A DNA stretch of 64,000 nucleotides from NCBI RefSeq assembly GCF_014696345.1, contig NZ_JACJPY010000001.1, positions 105,042-169,041 on the forward strand. The letters run 5' to 3'. The number at the start of each line of letters is the position of its first letter. The stretch's first letter is position 1. The notes under the pieces are model-generated. The model did not search any database and had not been told where the DNA came from. It was given only the letters and a program-made list of their open reading frames with translations. Shown here one piece after another: positions 8,854-17,472 of the stretch. Both the position numbers and the translations under genes were made by a program. This stretch comes from Pseudanabaena cinerea FACHB-1277. Its GTDB lineage: Bacteria; Cyanobacteriota; Cyanobacteriia; Pseudanabaenales; Pseudanabaenaceae.

Positions 8854-10611
8854 ATGATTGAGCATGATGTGTTAATTGTTGGTGGTGGTCTCGCAGGCTC
8901 TAGAGCCGCCCTTGCAGTTGCCCAAAACTATCCCCATTTGAGCGTTGGACTGATTTCTAAGGTGCATCCGATCCGATCGCATTCGGTGGCGGCACAAGGG
9001 GGCATGGCAGCATCCCTCGGCAATGTTGACAATGATGATTGGCTTACCCATGCCTTCGATACGGTCAAGGGTTCCGATTACCTTGCCGACCAGAATGCTG
9101 TGCGGGTGCTAACCCAATCTGCGCCCGAAGTGATTATTGATTTAGAACATTTGGGAGTACTATTTTCCCGTGCTGAAGATGGCAAAATTGCCCAAAGACC
9201 CTTTGGGGGACATACCTATAGCCGTGCTTGCTATGCTGCCGATAAAACTGGACACGCGATTCTCCATGAATTGATCATGAATCTCCGCAGGTTAGGCGGC
9301 AAGATCTATCAGGAATGGTATGTGATGCAGCTAATTTATGAAGATGGTATGGATTCCCATAGTCAACAAGTGAAGGGTGTTGTTGCCTATTGTTTGGAAA
9401 CATCAGCGATCGAAGTATTTCGGGCAAAGGCAGTATTGCTTGCTACGGGCGGCTATGGACGCGCCTTTAATACTACTTCCAATGACTTTGCATCGACAGG
9501 TGATGGACTGGGGCTGACGGTGAATGTGGGCTTACCTTTGCAGGATATGGAATTTGTGCAGTTCCATCCCACAGGCTTATATCCTGTGGGCGTATTGATT
9601 TCGGAAGCAGTGCGGGGGGAAGGTGCTTATTTAATCAATGATGCTGGCGATCGCTTTATGGCAAACTACACCATCAGCAAAAACCGCATGGAACTATCGC
9701 CCCGTGATATTACATCGCGCAATATTGCCTGTGAGATTAGGGAAGGAAGGGGCATTAATGGCGGCAAGTATGTACATCTGGATGTGCGACATCTGGGCAG
9801 AGAGAAGATTTTAAGTCGCATTCCCTTTGCCCGTGAGGAAGGCTTGCGACTGGCGGGGGTAGATTGCATCGATCATCCTTTGCCTGTGCGTCCAACGGTG
9901 CATTATTCCATGGGAGGCATTCCCACCAATATTGATTGCCAAGTGATTGGTATCGATAGTCAGCCGATCGCTGGTTTTTTTGCGGCGGGTGAATGTGCCT
10001 GTGTGTCAGTGCATGGCGCAAATCGCTTAGGTGCAAACTCCCTATTGGAATGTGTGGTTTTTGGCAAACGCGCAGGGGAGCAGATGGGAGCCTATGTCCG
10101 CGATCGCCCCATGCCCAAACTCGATCCTAGTCCTTATATTGCCGATGCCACCGCAAGGATCAAGCATATTTTGGCAAAAACTGGCAATTCAAGGATCGCC
10201 GAGATAAGGCAGCAATTGCAGGACATCATGACCGAGCATTGCGGTATTTTTCGAGATGATCAAAGATTAAGAAATGGTTTAGAAAAATTGCAAGCAATTC
10301 GCGATCGCTACGAAAATGATCTTTTAATCGATGATCATGGTGCAGTTTTTAATATGGAGCTGATGCAGGCGATCGAATTGGGCAATTTATTTACCGTTGG
10401 CGAAATCATTATGTCCAGTGCGCGTTCGCGCCAAGAGAGTCGGGGCGCACATTCTCGCGAAGACTATCCACAACGCGATGATGCCAAATATCTCAAACAT
10501 ACCCTTGGGTATCGCCAAGATGGTACAGTGAAAACTAGCGATCGCCCCGTTGATATGAGTTTAAAAGCCATTGACAGCGATCGGTTTACGCCCCAAGAGC
10601 GAAAATATTAA
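8854..10611 (+). CDS. sdhA: Succinate dehydrogenase / fumarate reductase flavoprotein subunit
   Basis: 585 residues, normal length. FAD-binding start [13 protein letters not shown]; the His that covalently binds FAD lies in [10 protein letters not shown]; substrate region [22 protein letters not shown]; later MGGIPTN and the end typical of the family. It oxidises succinate and feeds electrons into the plastoquinone pool of the thylakoid membrane. sdhB is not next to it, as is common in cyanobacteria, where the subunit genes are scattered. Confidence 0.95.
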   Translation: MIEHDVLIVGGGLAGSRAALAVAQNYPHLSVGLISKVHPIRSHSVAAQGGMAASLGNVDNDDWLTHAFDTVKGSDYLADQNAVRVLTQSAPEVIIDLEHLGVLFSRAEDGKIAQRPFGGHTYSRACYAADKTGHAILHELIMNLRRLGGKIYQEWYVMQLIYEDGMDSHSQQVKGVVAYCLETSAIEVFRAKAVLLATGGYGRAFNTTSNDFASTGDGLGLTVNVGLPLQDMEFVQFHPTGLYPVGVLISEAVRGEGAYLINDAGDRFMANYTISKNRMELSPRDITSRNIACEIREGRGINGGKYVHLDVRHLGREKILSRIPFAREEGLRLAGVDCIDHPLPVRPTVHYSMGGIPTNIDCQVIGIDSQPIAGFFAAGECACVSVHGANRLGANSLLECVVFGKRAGEQMGAYVRDRPMPKLDPSPYIADATARIKHILAKTGNSRIAEIRQQLQDIMTEHCGIFRDDQRLRNGLEKLQAIRDRYENDLLIDDHGAVFNMELMQAIELGNLFTVGEIIMSSARSRQESRGAHSREDYPQRDDAKYLKHTLGYRQDGTVKTSDRPVDMSLKAIDSDRFTPQERKY

Positions 10612-10694
10612 TCAACTATCAATCAACTCAATCAACAAAAGAATTACTACGTACTACTCTTGTTGATAAATGTCCTTCACTCCTAAAAAATACC

Positions 10695-11555
10695 GTGGCG
10701 ATCGACGAATATATCCAGAGACTAAATCAAGGCGTAGCATCTTGGAACCAATGGCGAGAAGCCAATCCCAACCTGCGTGGACTTGACCTGAGCGAAATCC
10801 ATTTAGATAATCTTGAACTCTCAGGCATTGACTTGAGTATGGTCAATTTACGTGGGGCGAAAATTACTAATGTAAACCTATCCTCTGCAAATTTGCGCGG
10901 AGTTGATCTGAGTATCGCCAGTTTCCAAGATAGTAACCTTACTAATGCCAACCTTAGTGCTGCATACCTCAGTATGGTTGACCTAAGCGCCACAAATATT
11001 AATCATGCCAACCTCACTGGTGCAGATTTGCGCGGCTCTAATCTCCGCCAAGCCAATCTTGACCATGCTGATCTATCCGCCGCTAAGCTAAATATGTCGA
11101 ATATGGCGGCGGCAAGTATGATCGGCGCGATCGCGATCGGCGCAAATCTTAGCCGCGCTGACCTCAAGGAAGCGAACCTTGCAGGCAGTGACTTTAGCCG
11201 CGCTAATATGAGTGAAACTGACCTATCCTATAGCAATCTCAATGTATCGACCCTAGTGGGCGCGGATCTGATTGGGGCAACTTTGATCGAGATCGATCTC
11301 AGTGAGTCAAATATGAGTCGTATCAATTTAATTGGCGCAAATCTCTATCGGGCAAATCTCTGTGGCTGTGACCTAATAGGCGCGGATCTGCGTGGGACAA
11401 ATTGCCGTGATGCCTATTTCATCGGAGCCGATTTTAGTCGGGCTGACCTCAGCCGAGCGGAGTTTATGGGTGCAAATCTCAGCAAATCAAATTTTACAGG
11501 CGCAAATACAGAAACCGCCGATTTTCAAGATGCAATTTTGCCTGATGTTTGGTAA
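10695..11555 (+). CDS. Pentapeptide-repeat protein (cytoplasmic)
   Basis: 286 residues. About 45 start-region residues are followed by almost continuous A(D/N)LXX pentapeptides to the end, predicted to fold as a right-handed four-sided beta helix. No signal peptide or membrane helix. Cyanobacteria have many such proteins of unknown role; a few mimic DNA and protect gyrase, but nothing here points to that except the same general neighbourhood as gyrA (about 1.6 kb apart). The start is GTG at 10695. Confidence 0.9.
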   Translation: MAIDEYIQRLNQGVASWNQWREANPNLRGLDLSEIHLDNLELSGIDLSMVNLRGAKITNVNLSSANLRGVDLSIASFQDSNLTNANLSAAYLSMVDLSATNINHANLTGADLRGSNLRQANLDHADLSAAKLNMSNMAAASMIGAIAIGANLSRADLKEANLAGSDFSRANMSETDLSYSNLNVSTLVGADLIGATLIEIDLSESNMSRINLIGANLYRANLCGCDLIGADLRGTNCRDAYFIGADFSRADLSRAEFMGANLSKSNFTGANTETADFQDAILPDVW

Positions 11556-11640
11556 ATTTTACCTCGCCTTGTGCTATCGATTTGCATTCCTCATGGCATT
11601 GTGCAAATTTTGCCCCATGACAATATTGGCTTAGTTTTAC

Positions 11641-11702
11641 AAACAATCCATCCATAAACAATCCATCCATAATAGATATGGAAATAAATAGATATGGAAA
11701 TA
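11641..11702. repeat. Two adjacent short tandem duplications
   Basis: A 15-base unit containing CAATCCATCCAT occurs twice (11641-11670), directly followed by a 16-base unit AATAGATATGGAAATA twice (11671-11702). They lie just upstream of the Rpn start codon and occupy its leader, so they could change its expression. Confidence 0.75.
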
Positions 11703-11715
11703 GCCAGCAAAAACT

Positions 11716-12597
11716 ATGCGCTTCATAAATCCTAAAACCGACTATGCTTTCAAAAAAATCTTTGGTTCCGAACAAAGTCATGACATTTTGATCAGCTTTC
11801 TCAATGCCATGCTCTACGAAGGCAATGACACGATTATTGAGATTGAAATTCTCAATCCGCATCTCACCCCACGCATTCGAGGCTACAAAGATACTTATCT
11901 GGATATCAAAGCTACAATCAGCGATCGAGATCGCCAAAATAGCACTGTAATTATCGAGATGCAAGTGTTAAATGTAGAAGGATTTGAGAAACGTATCCTG
12001 TATAACGCCGCCAAAACCTATACTAATCAACTAGCAATTGGTGATGAGTACAGCGATCTCCAACCCGTGATTGCCCTTACCATTGCCGACTTTGAGATGT
12101 TTCCCGAACTCGATCAACTGATATCACGGTTCATTCTTAAAGAAAAAACCTATCTCACCGATTACCCGATCTATGATATCGAACTAGTATTCATCGAACT
12201 ACCCAAATTTCAAAAACAACTTGTAGAACTGGAAACCCTTGCAGACAAATGGCTATATTTCTTGAAAACTGCCAGAAAACTTGAATCTGTACCGCCGAGT
12301 ATGGAATCTGTGCCTGAGATAAAACAAGCCTTTGCGATCGCCAACCAAGCCAACCTCAGTTCCGAAGAAATAGATGAACTAGAACATCAAGAAATCTTCA
12401 TTCAAGATCAACGTAATGTCGTCAAAAAAGCTCTAAATCAAGGTATTGAACTAGGCATTGAGCAGGGCATTGAGCAAGGAAAGCTAGAGACTCAACTAGC
12501 GATCGCTCAACAACTGCTTGATGTTTTAGACGATGCTGCCATCAGTCGCACTACAGGATTAAGTATTGAGCAAATAGCCAGACTTAGAAGCCTATAA
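11716..12597 (+). CDS. Rpn family recombination-promoting nuclease (PD-(D/E)XK)
   Basis: 293 residues. Start MRFINPKTDYAFKKIFGSE is the family hallmark. The nuclease core is YLDIKATISD followed by VIIEMQV, giving the D...ExQ catalytic set. The middle domain (residues 95-200) and a C-terminal region with GIEQGIEQGK repeats and an HTH-like end (AAISRTTGLSIEQIARL) are usual. Rpn proteins are DNA endonucleases that raise RecA-independent recombination and have been linked to phage restriction. Relevant here because the window has several recombination-like rearrangements, although that link is speculative. Confidence 0.9.
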   Translation: MRFINPKTDYAFKKIFGSEQSHDILISFLNAMLYEGNDTIIEIEILNPHLTPRIRGYKDTYLDIKATISDRDRQNSTVIIEMQVLNVEGFEKRILYNAAKTYTNQLAIGDEYSDLQPVIALTIADFEMFPELDQLISRFILKEKTYLTDYPIYDIELVFIELPKFQKQLVELETLADKWLYFLKTARKLESVPPSMESVPEIKQAFAIANQANLSSEEIDELEHQEIFIQDQRNVVKKALNQGIELGIEQGIEQGKLETQLAIAQQLLDVLDDAAISRTTGLSIEQIARLRSL

Positions 12598-12686
12598 CCT
12601 TGCTTCTCAAAATAAGCCGTATATTTTACAATTCATTTGTCCAGTATGCTTTCTGTGCTGAATTACAAAAATCTGAGGATAAACTC

Positions 12687-13100
12687 ATGGCAAACTTCAT
12701 TAAGTCTAAAATCCAACAGTCTCTAAGTTTTCTGCTGATGCTAGTCATCGCATTTTCAGCATTCAGTGGGGTTCTCTTCGTTAATCCTAGTCCCTCCTAT
12801 GCGTTTAAAGAATCTGATGTTAATCGAGCGCTCAACCGAGATATGAATCTTGTCGGGGCGGATTTAAGCAGGGCGAATTTACGCGGGGCGCGTTTAGCGG
12901 CGGCGAATTTAATCGGGGCAAATTTAAGCAAGGCGGATTTCAGCAATGCGGATTTCAGCGGGGCGGATTTAAGCGGGGCGAATTTAAGCGGGGCGGATTT
13001 TTTAAACGATGCTTATTTAATCGATGCGATCGCCGATAGCAGGACTAATTTTCCCGACGGTTTTGATGCAAATGGCGCAGGAGTAATCTTCCGCAACTAA
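12687..13100 (+). CDS. Secreted pentapeptide-repeat protein
   Basis: 137 residues from the ATG at 12687, chosen because it directly precedes a signal peptide: basic start, then LLMLVIAFSAFSGVLF and a cleavage site after SPSYA. About ten pentapeptide repeats follow (ADLSRANLRGARLAAANL and on). The DNA of the repeats is itself regular (GGGGCGGATTTAAGC-type units), suggesting recent growth by duplication. Probably lumenal or periplasmic; function unknown. Confidence 0.85.
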   Translation: MANFIKSKIQQSLSFLLMLVIAFSAFSGVLFVNPSPSYAFKESDVNRALNRDMNLVGADLSRANLRGARLAAANLIGANLSKADFSNADFSGADLSGANLSGADFLNDAYLIDAIADSRTNFPDGFDANGAGVIFRN

Positions 13101-13124
13101 TAAACTTCATTACCCAAACATCAA

Positions 13125-13159
13125 AAAACCTCACCTTGTCTAAGATAGGGTGAGGTTTT
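13125..13159. terminator. Bidirectional terminator between the pentapeptide gene and gyrA
   Basis: An 11-bp stem (AAAACCTCACC at 13125-13135, GGTGAGGTTTT at 13149-13159) with A and T tracts on its two sides, lying between convergent stop codons. Confidence 0.88.
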
Positions 13160-13173
13160 CTACATTTGCCATT

Positions 13174-15837
13174 TTACTCTTCAGTTTCTGGCGCGATTGC
13201 TTCAGTAATAACCTCAGTAGCAGCGATCGCCACATCACCACTTTGGACTTCCACATCCTCTTGCTCCTCTTCCAACGCAGGCGGAACTAAGGTCGCACCC
13301 ACGATCGAGTCAGAAGCATCAATTTTTTGCAAACGCACGCCGCGTGCCGTGCGTGACTGACAGGCGATCGCATCGGTAGATTGCCGCATGACGATACCGC
13401 GACTGGTGACGATCATTAGTTCGTTCTTCTCATCAACCAAACAGAGGGAAGCTAGTTGATCCTGACCAGATTTGAACTTAGTGACCCGCAAACCTTTCCC
13501 AGCTCGTTTTTGAATACGGAACTGGCTGACAGGGACGCGCTTACCATAGCCACCTCTGGTGACAACTAGCACCCAAGGTCCTTGATATTTCTCGTTAGTG
13601 GTTTCGGTATCTGTTTCTAAGTTCTCATCCTCATTGATCGGTGTGGTCAAATCTAGATCTTCTTCTGCACCTTCAACTTCTTCAATTTCCGCTAAACCAG
13701 CAGGGAGAATATCCATGCTCACGATTAGATCATCACCCGTCAGGCGCATCGATCGCACGCCGCGAGTGTCCCGTCCCATGGGGCGCAACTGCTCATGGTC
13801 AGTACGGAAGCGGATCGACATTCCTTGGCGCGAACCGACAATAATAGTGTTATCGGCTTTGGCACGGCGCACCCAGCGTAAAAGATCACCTTCTTCGAGG
13901 GAGATCGCAATTAGACCGTTAGAACGAATATTCGCGAAAGCAGGTAATTTAGTTTTTTTGATATAGCCGCCAGCCGTGAGCATGACTAAATATTCATCTT
14001 CGCTAAATTCGCTAATCGGCAATACGGTGGTAATCTTCTCATCGGCAGCGATCGGTAATAGCTGCACCACCGCCGTACCACGCGCCGCCCGACCCGATTC
14101 AGGAACTTCGTAAGCCTTGACTCCATAGACCTTACCGCGATCGGTGAAGAAGAGAACTTTATCATGGCTGCGACAGGCAAAGAAATGGGCGATCGCATCA
14201 TCATCTTTGACATTGGCGCTTGCCTTGCCCCTTGTGGCACGATTTTGGGCTGTAAAGGTATCCACTGGCATCCGTTTGATGTAGCCATGTTGCGTCACCA
14301 TCACGATCGTCTCGCGATTGGCAATTAAATCGGCAGTGTCAATATCGCCTTCGTTGGGCAGAATGCGGGTGCGGCGTGGGGTGGCAAATTCGGCTTTGAC
14401 CGCCTCTAGCTCTTCACGGGTAATTGTGAGAATGCGATCGCGATTAGCAAGAATATGTTCTAGATCCGCAATCTTAGCAACTAGCTGATTATGTTCATCA
14501 TGGATTTTATCGGCATCCTGAGCCGTCAAGCGGCGCAATTGCATCGCCAAAATCGCATCGGCTTGAGCTTCCGAAAGTCCATAGCTTTCGATCAGTCCCG
14601 CCTTGGCAGTCGCACTATCATCAGCTCCGCGAATCAGAGCAATTACGGCATCAAGATGGTTGAGGGCAATCAATAAACCTTGTAATAAATGATCGCGCTC
14701 CCGTGCCTTCTTCAATTCGTACTGAGTACGGCGCGTAATTACTTCATAACGGAAGTCAAGGAATACTTGCAGAGCATGGCGCAGCGTCAGGGTAATTGGT
14801 TCGCCATCAACTAGAGCTAAGAGATTGCAACTAAAGTTTGCCTGTAGAGGTGTGGCTTTGTAAAGATTGTTTAGCACCACCTTGGGATAGGCATCGCGTT
14901 TAAGTTCAATTACTAAACGCATTCCATCGCGATCGCTTTCATCTCGAATATCAGAAATGCCATCAAGTTTCTTCTCATTGACCATTTCCGCAATCTTTTC
15001 GATCAGCGAAGCCTTATTGGTTTGGTAAGGCATTTCCGTAATAATAATCGCCTCACGATCCTGCCGCCCTGAAGCCGAAATTGTTTCAAAACTAGCCACC
15101 GCCCGCATCGTAATCGAGCCACGACCTGTGGTATAGGTTTCACGAATACCGTCACTGCCCAATACCAAAGCCCCCGTGGGAAAGTCTGGACCTGGAATAT
15201 AGCGTATCAATTCTAAATCGCTAAGGCTAGGATCGGCAATTAGCGCCACTAAGCCATCCACCAATTCACCTAAATTATGGGGCGGAATATTAGTCGCCAT
15301 CCCCACGGCAATCCCTGCGGAGCCATTGAGCAATAACTGCGGAATCCGCGCTGGCATTACTAGGGGTTCTTGCTGTGAGCCGTCATAGTTATCGCCAAAG
15401 TTGACCGTATCTCGCTCGATATCTTGAATTAGCCCCACTTGGGCAATGCGGGTCAAACGACATTCGGTATATCGCATCGCCGCAGGGGGATCGTTATCCA
15501 CGGAGCCGAAGTTGCCATGACCATCGACCATGCGATCGCGCATCGAAAAGTCCTGCGCCATCCGTACCAATGCCTCATACACGGCGGTGTCACCGTGGGG
15601 GTGATATTTACCGATCACATCCCCAACCACACGGGCGCATTTCCTAAAGGGGCGATCGGCACTCAAGCCCAACTCGTGCATGGCGTAGAGAATGCGGCGG
15701 TGTACGGGTTTGAGTCCGTCACGGGCATCGGGTAGGGCGCGACCCACGATCACGCTCATGGCATATTCCAGATACGATCGCGACATTTCGCCGCGCAGGT
15801 CTGTGGGGATAATGCGATCTTCTAAGATTTCAGTCAT
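13174..15837 (-). CDS. gyrA: DNA gyrase subunit A
   Basis: 887 residues, normal GyrA length. The start [33 protein letters not shown] is complete; the catalytic Tyr lies in AMRYTECRL; the C-terminal beta-pinwheel with repeated GYGKRV/GYIKRM-like blades and an acidic tail follows. With GyrB it introduces negative supercoils. In the quinolone-resistance region [11 protein letters not shown], the residues matching E. coli Ser83 and Asp87 are Thr and Glu. Its first 20 or so codons and the upstream region are copied again at 19128-19312 and, degenerated, at 22265 and 23104. Confidence 0.97.
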   Translation of the reverse strand: MTEILEDRIIPTDLRGEMSRSYLEYAMSVIVGRALPDARDGLKPVHRRILYAMHELGLSADRPFRKCARVVGDVIGKYHPHGDTAVYEALVRMAQDFSMRDRMVDGHGNFGSVDNDPPAAMRYTECRLTRIAQVGLIQDIERDTVNFGDNYDGSQQEPLVMPARIPQLLLNGSAGIAVGMATNIPPHNLGELVDGLVALIADPSLSDLELIRYIPGPDFPTGALVLGSDGIRETYTTGRGSITMRAVASFETISASGRQDREAIIITEMPYQTNKASLIEKIAEMVNEKKLDGISDIRDESDRDGMRLVIELKRDAYPKVVLNNLYKATPLQANFSCNLLALVDGEPITLTLRHALQVFLDFRYEVITRRTQYELKKARERDHLLQGLLIALNHLDAVIALIRGADDSATAKAGLIESYGLSEAQADAILAMQLRRLTAQDADKIHDEHNQLVAKIADLEHILANRDRILTITREELEAVKAEFATPRRTRILPNEGDIDTADLIANRETIVMVTQHGYIKRMPVDTFTAQNRATRGKASANVKDDDAIAHFFACRSHDKVLFFTDRGKVYGVKAYEVPESGRAARGTAVVQLLPIAADEKITTVLPISEFSEDEYLVMLTAGGYIKKTKLPAFANIRSNGLIAISLEEGDLLRWVRRAKADNTIIVGSRQGMSIRFRTDHEQLRPMGRDTRGVRSMRLTGDDLIVSMDILPAGLAEIEEVEGAEEDLDLTTPINEDENLETDTETTNEKYQGPWVLVVTRGGYGKRVPVSQFRIQKRAGKGLRVTKFKSGQDQLASLCLVDEKNELMIVTSRGIVMRQSTDAIACQSRTARGVRLQKIDASDSIVGATLVPPALEEEQEDVEVQSGDVAIAATEVITEAIAPETEE

Positions 15838-15959
15838 ATGCTAATCAAATTCTCCTTGCATGGCTTGGTAATGCTTGACCAATTGGCGATCGGCAGTTAT
15901 TACTAAGTGTCTTACTATTATAAGGCTTTGCGGGTTTGCTGAGGATGACAAGACTTGAT
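15775..15959. repeat. gyrA start/upstream segment, copy 1 (native position)
   Basis: This 185-bp interval covers the first 21 codons of gyrA and 122 bases upstream. It recurs in the same orientation at 19128-19312 with two differences by my alignment (GATAATGCG/GATAATCCG and GGTAATGC/GGTAACGC). It marks the left end of the accessory array. The native gyrA promoter should lie in 15838-15997. Confidence 0.93.
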
Positions 15960-15997
15960 TTGTGGCGGTATATTGGCAATCTGGCTCGAAGTAGCTA

Positions 15998-16405
15998 CTA
16001 GATAAAAATTGCGGGTGATACCTGAAACCTTTTCGATAGAGACTTTAGCTGCTTTACGGTTAGCTCCTGTTGACCATTGATTATTGCTAAAATTGTTTCT
16101 GGAGTACCAACCTCTGGTAAATCTGTTAATTCTAATTGGTGTTCTTCCATCAAAAACTGCATCATCTCAACCCCATTACTATCTGGTATTGAATAATTCT
16201 TTTCCTCGTATGTATGAATCACAATCCCTAAAGTATCTAATAACTCATAAAGAGGATTCTGCTCATCTGTACCTACTTCGTCAATCAGGGCATTTAATCT
16301 CTCAATAGCGCGATCGTAATCACATTCGTTCCGAATTGAAAAAAGTGGACGAATAACTCCCCAAGACATCCGCACATCTTCTGTAAGTAAGCTCATTTTT
16401 TCCAT
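15998..16405 (-). CDS. higA: HigA-type antitoxin (COG5499)
   Basis: 135 residues. The C-terminal half has the shortened antitoxin HTH typical of COG5499: MQFLMEEHQLELTDLPEV, then LAIINGQQELTVKQLKSLSKRFQVSPAIF. It should bind and neutralise HigB and repress the operon. It overlaps the toxin gene by 13 bases and is second in the operon, the toxin-first order of hig loci. First complete TA pair after the gyrA repeat. Confidence 0.9.
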   Translation of the reverse strand: MEKMSLLTEDVRMSWGVIRPLFSIRNECDYDRAIERLNALIDEVGTDEQNPLYELLDTLGIVIHTYEEKNYSIPDSNGVEMMQFLMEEHQLELTDLPEVGTPETILAIINGQQELTVKQLKSLSKRFQVSPAIFI

Positions 16406-16680
16406 CCTCCTTTGTCATATTCTAGATGAGTTAATACGTGCCGAATATAAATTTTGTCGCGATTAAAATGGACTGAAGCAATTAAGCGGTACTTATTGCC
16501 GCCAATATTAAAGACTGTTAAATCACCTACTTGATCAGCGCTCGGAAAAACAGAGCGTAAACTAGCAAAATTACTAAAACTCTGGCTATCTAAAATCTTA
16601 AACCATCTGGTCAATGGAATTTCGCTATCAGGATGCTTTTCCCAGAACTGACGTAAAATTTTCTTGCTAATTACGTGCAT
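16393..16680 (-). CDS. higB: HigB mRNA interferase toxin (PF09907-like)
   Basis: 95 residues. Pattern of the HigB family: MHVISKKILRQFWEKHPDSE, the conserved central W in TRWFKIL, FNIGGNKYRLIASVHF and the end IRHVLTHLEYDKGGW. These toxins cut mRNA on the ribosome. First gene of the higBA operon; a good promoter lies about 128 bases upstream at 16808-16836. Confidence 0.92.
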   Translation of the reverse strand: MHVISKKILRQFWEKHPDSEIPLTRWFKILDSQSFSNFASLRSVFPSADQVGDLTVFNIGGNKYRLIASVHFNRDKIYIRHVLTHLEYDKGGWKK

Positions 16681-16712
16681 ATTATCGCATAATATTTTCG
16701 CCTAAATTGTAT

Positions 16713-16945
16713 CCCACGTTCCGCTCTTATTTTACTGAAAAAATATTTAAAAAGAAAATGCTTATGCAGCAAGTGTTTTGAGCCTTAACCTTGAAAAAAT
16801 CACTATTTTAATATTGTCCTATTTTAGTATTGTCAATAAGGACACACTAATAGGATTTATTATCATTAATTTCTTTTGAAATCGCTGAAACACTGATTGT
16901 CTCGTTGTAAATATTTTTAGGCTTCCATTACGAGCGGAATGTGAG
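16713..16945. repeat. Candidate 233-bp inverted-repeat-bounded element in the higB/hicB gap
   Basis: The ends are imperfect inverted copies: CCCACGTTCCGCTC (16713-16726) and GAGCGGAATGTGAG (16932-16945, plus strand). The right end lies 9 bases from the point where hicA is cut after its third codon. It contains the predicted higBA promoter and no gene. It may be a small non-autonomous element, or chance pairing. Confidence 0.35.
16808..16836 (-). promoter_or_regulatory. Predicted promoter of higBA with flanking operator-like repeat
   Basis: On the minus strand, TTGACA (16831-16836) is 17 bases from TATTAA (16808-16813). The inverted pair TGTCCT (16815-16820) and AGGACA (16839-16844, plus strand) flanks the -35 box and could be a HigA operator. 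The resulting leader of about 120 bases is long for a TA operon. Confidence 0.6.
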
Positions 16946-16953
16946 TTGTATTA

Positions 16954-16965
16954 CTATTTTGCCAT
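16954..16965 (-). pseudogene. hicA: hicA remnant: start codon and three codons only
   Basis: The first codons of the hicA found at 20328-20555 (Met-Ala-Lys) are kept, then a stop codon TAG follows at once. The rest of the toxin gene is gone. This shows that the hicB next to it once belonged to a complete hicBA operon. Confidence 0.7.
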
Positions 16966-17174
16966 TAAACGACCAGTTTCTGAACTCCAATGAATTCAGT
17001 AAAAGTTTCTTCTGTAAGTTCTTCAAGACACATTTCAATGACTTCTCGCATATTTAGCATTAGTTCATCAATGGTGTCTCCTTGGCTATAACAAGCACGA
17101 AGTTGAGGGACTTCACCAATGTATATGCCATCTTCATCTCTTTCAATAACTACATAAAACTCTTTCCCTTTCAT
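16965..17174 (-). CDS. hicB: HicB antitoxin, orphan copy
   Basis: 69 residues with the HicB beta-sheet fold signature: FYVVIERDEDGIYIGEVPQLRACYSQGDTIDELM (partially degraded RNase-H-like fold). It is identical to the HicB encoded at 20556-20768 except for one Thr/Ala change, but its toxin partner is reduced to a few codons. As an orphan antitoxin it could neutralise the HicA encoded 3.4 kb away. The ORF looks intact. Confidence 0.9.
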   Translation of the reverse strand: MKGKEFYVVIERDEDGIYIGEVPQLRACYSQGDTIDELMLNMREVIEMCLEELTEETFTEFIGVQKLVV

Positions 17175-17236
17175 TATTGTGTTTTTCCTATAGTTCTGAT
17201 TATGGCAATAGTTCTAAATAATCGATGCCTTGAGGT

Positions 17237-17449
17237 CTAATGATAAAGTAGTTCATCTACTCGTTCAGAGAGATTGTAGATGCCGCTTTTACCCATACCA
17301 ACGCATTTAGGCAGTTTCTTTTTCTTGTTCACAACATAGAGTTGGATTGCTTCTTGAATAATTTCTGAAGGTGTTTTTCCTCCTTGTGCTGATAGTTGCT
17401 CAAGGACTTGTTCCGTTTCTTGGGGAAGATATATAACTGTGGGTTTCAT
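17237..17449 (-). CDS. Ribbon-helix-helix (CopG-like) antitoxin, apparently without a toxin
   Basis: 70 residues: MKPTVIYLPQETEQVLEQL then TPSEIIQEAIQLYV form a ribbon-helix-helix, followed by a Lys-rich hinge and the tail MGKSGIYNLSERVDELLYH. Such tails bind PIN toxins in VapB-like proteins. No PIN gene is next to it; the following gene (in the transcription direction) is the orphan hicB. Two eroded copies of its 3' end lie around hicAB at 20216 and 20897. Confidence 0.75.
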   Translation of the reverse strand: MKPTVIYLPQETEQVLEQLSAQGGKTPSEIIQEAIQLYVVNKKKKLPKCVGMGKSGIYNLSERVDELLYH

Positions 17450-17472
17450 ATTATCAGAGATAGTTTAGGTTC

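Noticed and set aside
10695..11555. Pentapeptide protein as a Qnr-like gyrase protector for nearby gyrA
   Set aside because: Repeats alone do not identify Qnr/MfpA function, there is no Qnr-like loop pattern that I can recognise, and such proteins are abundant in cyanobacteria.
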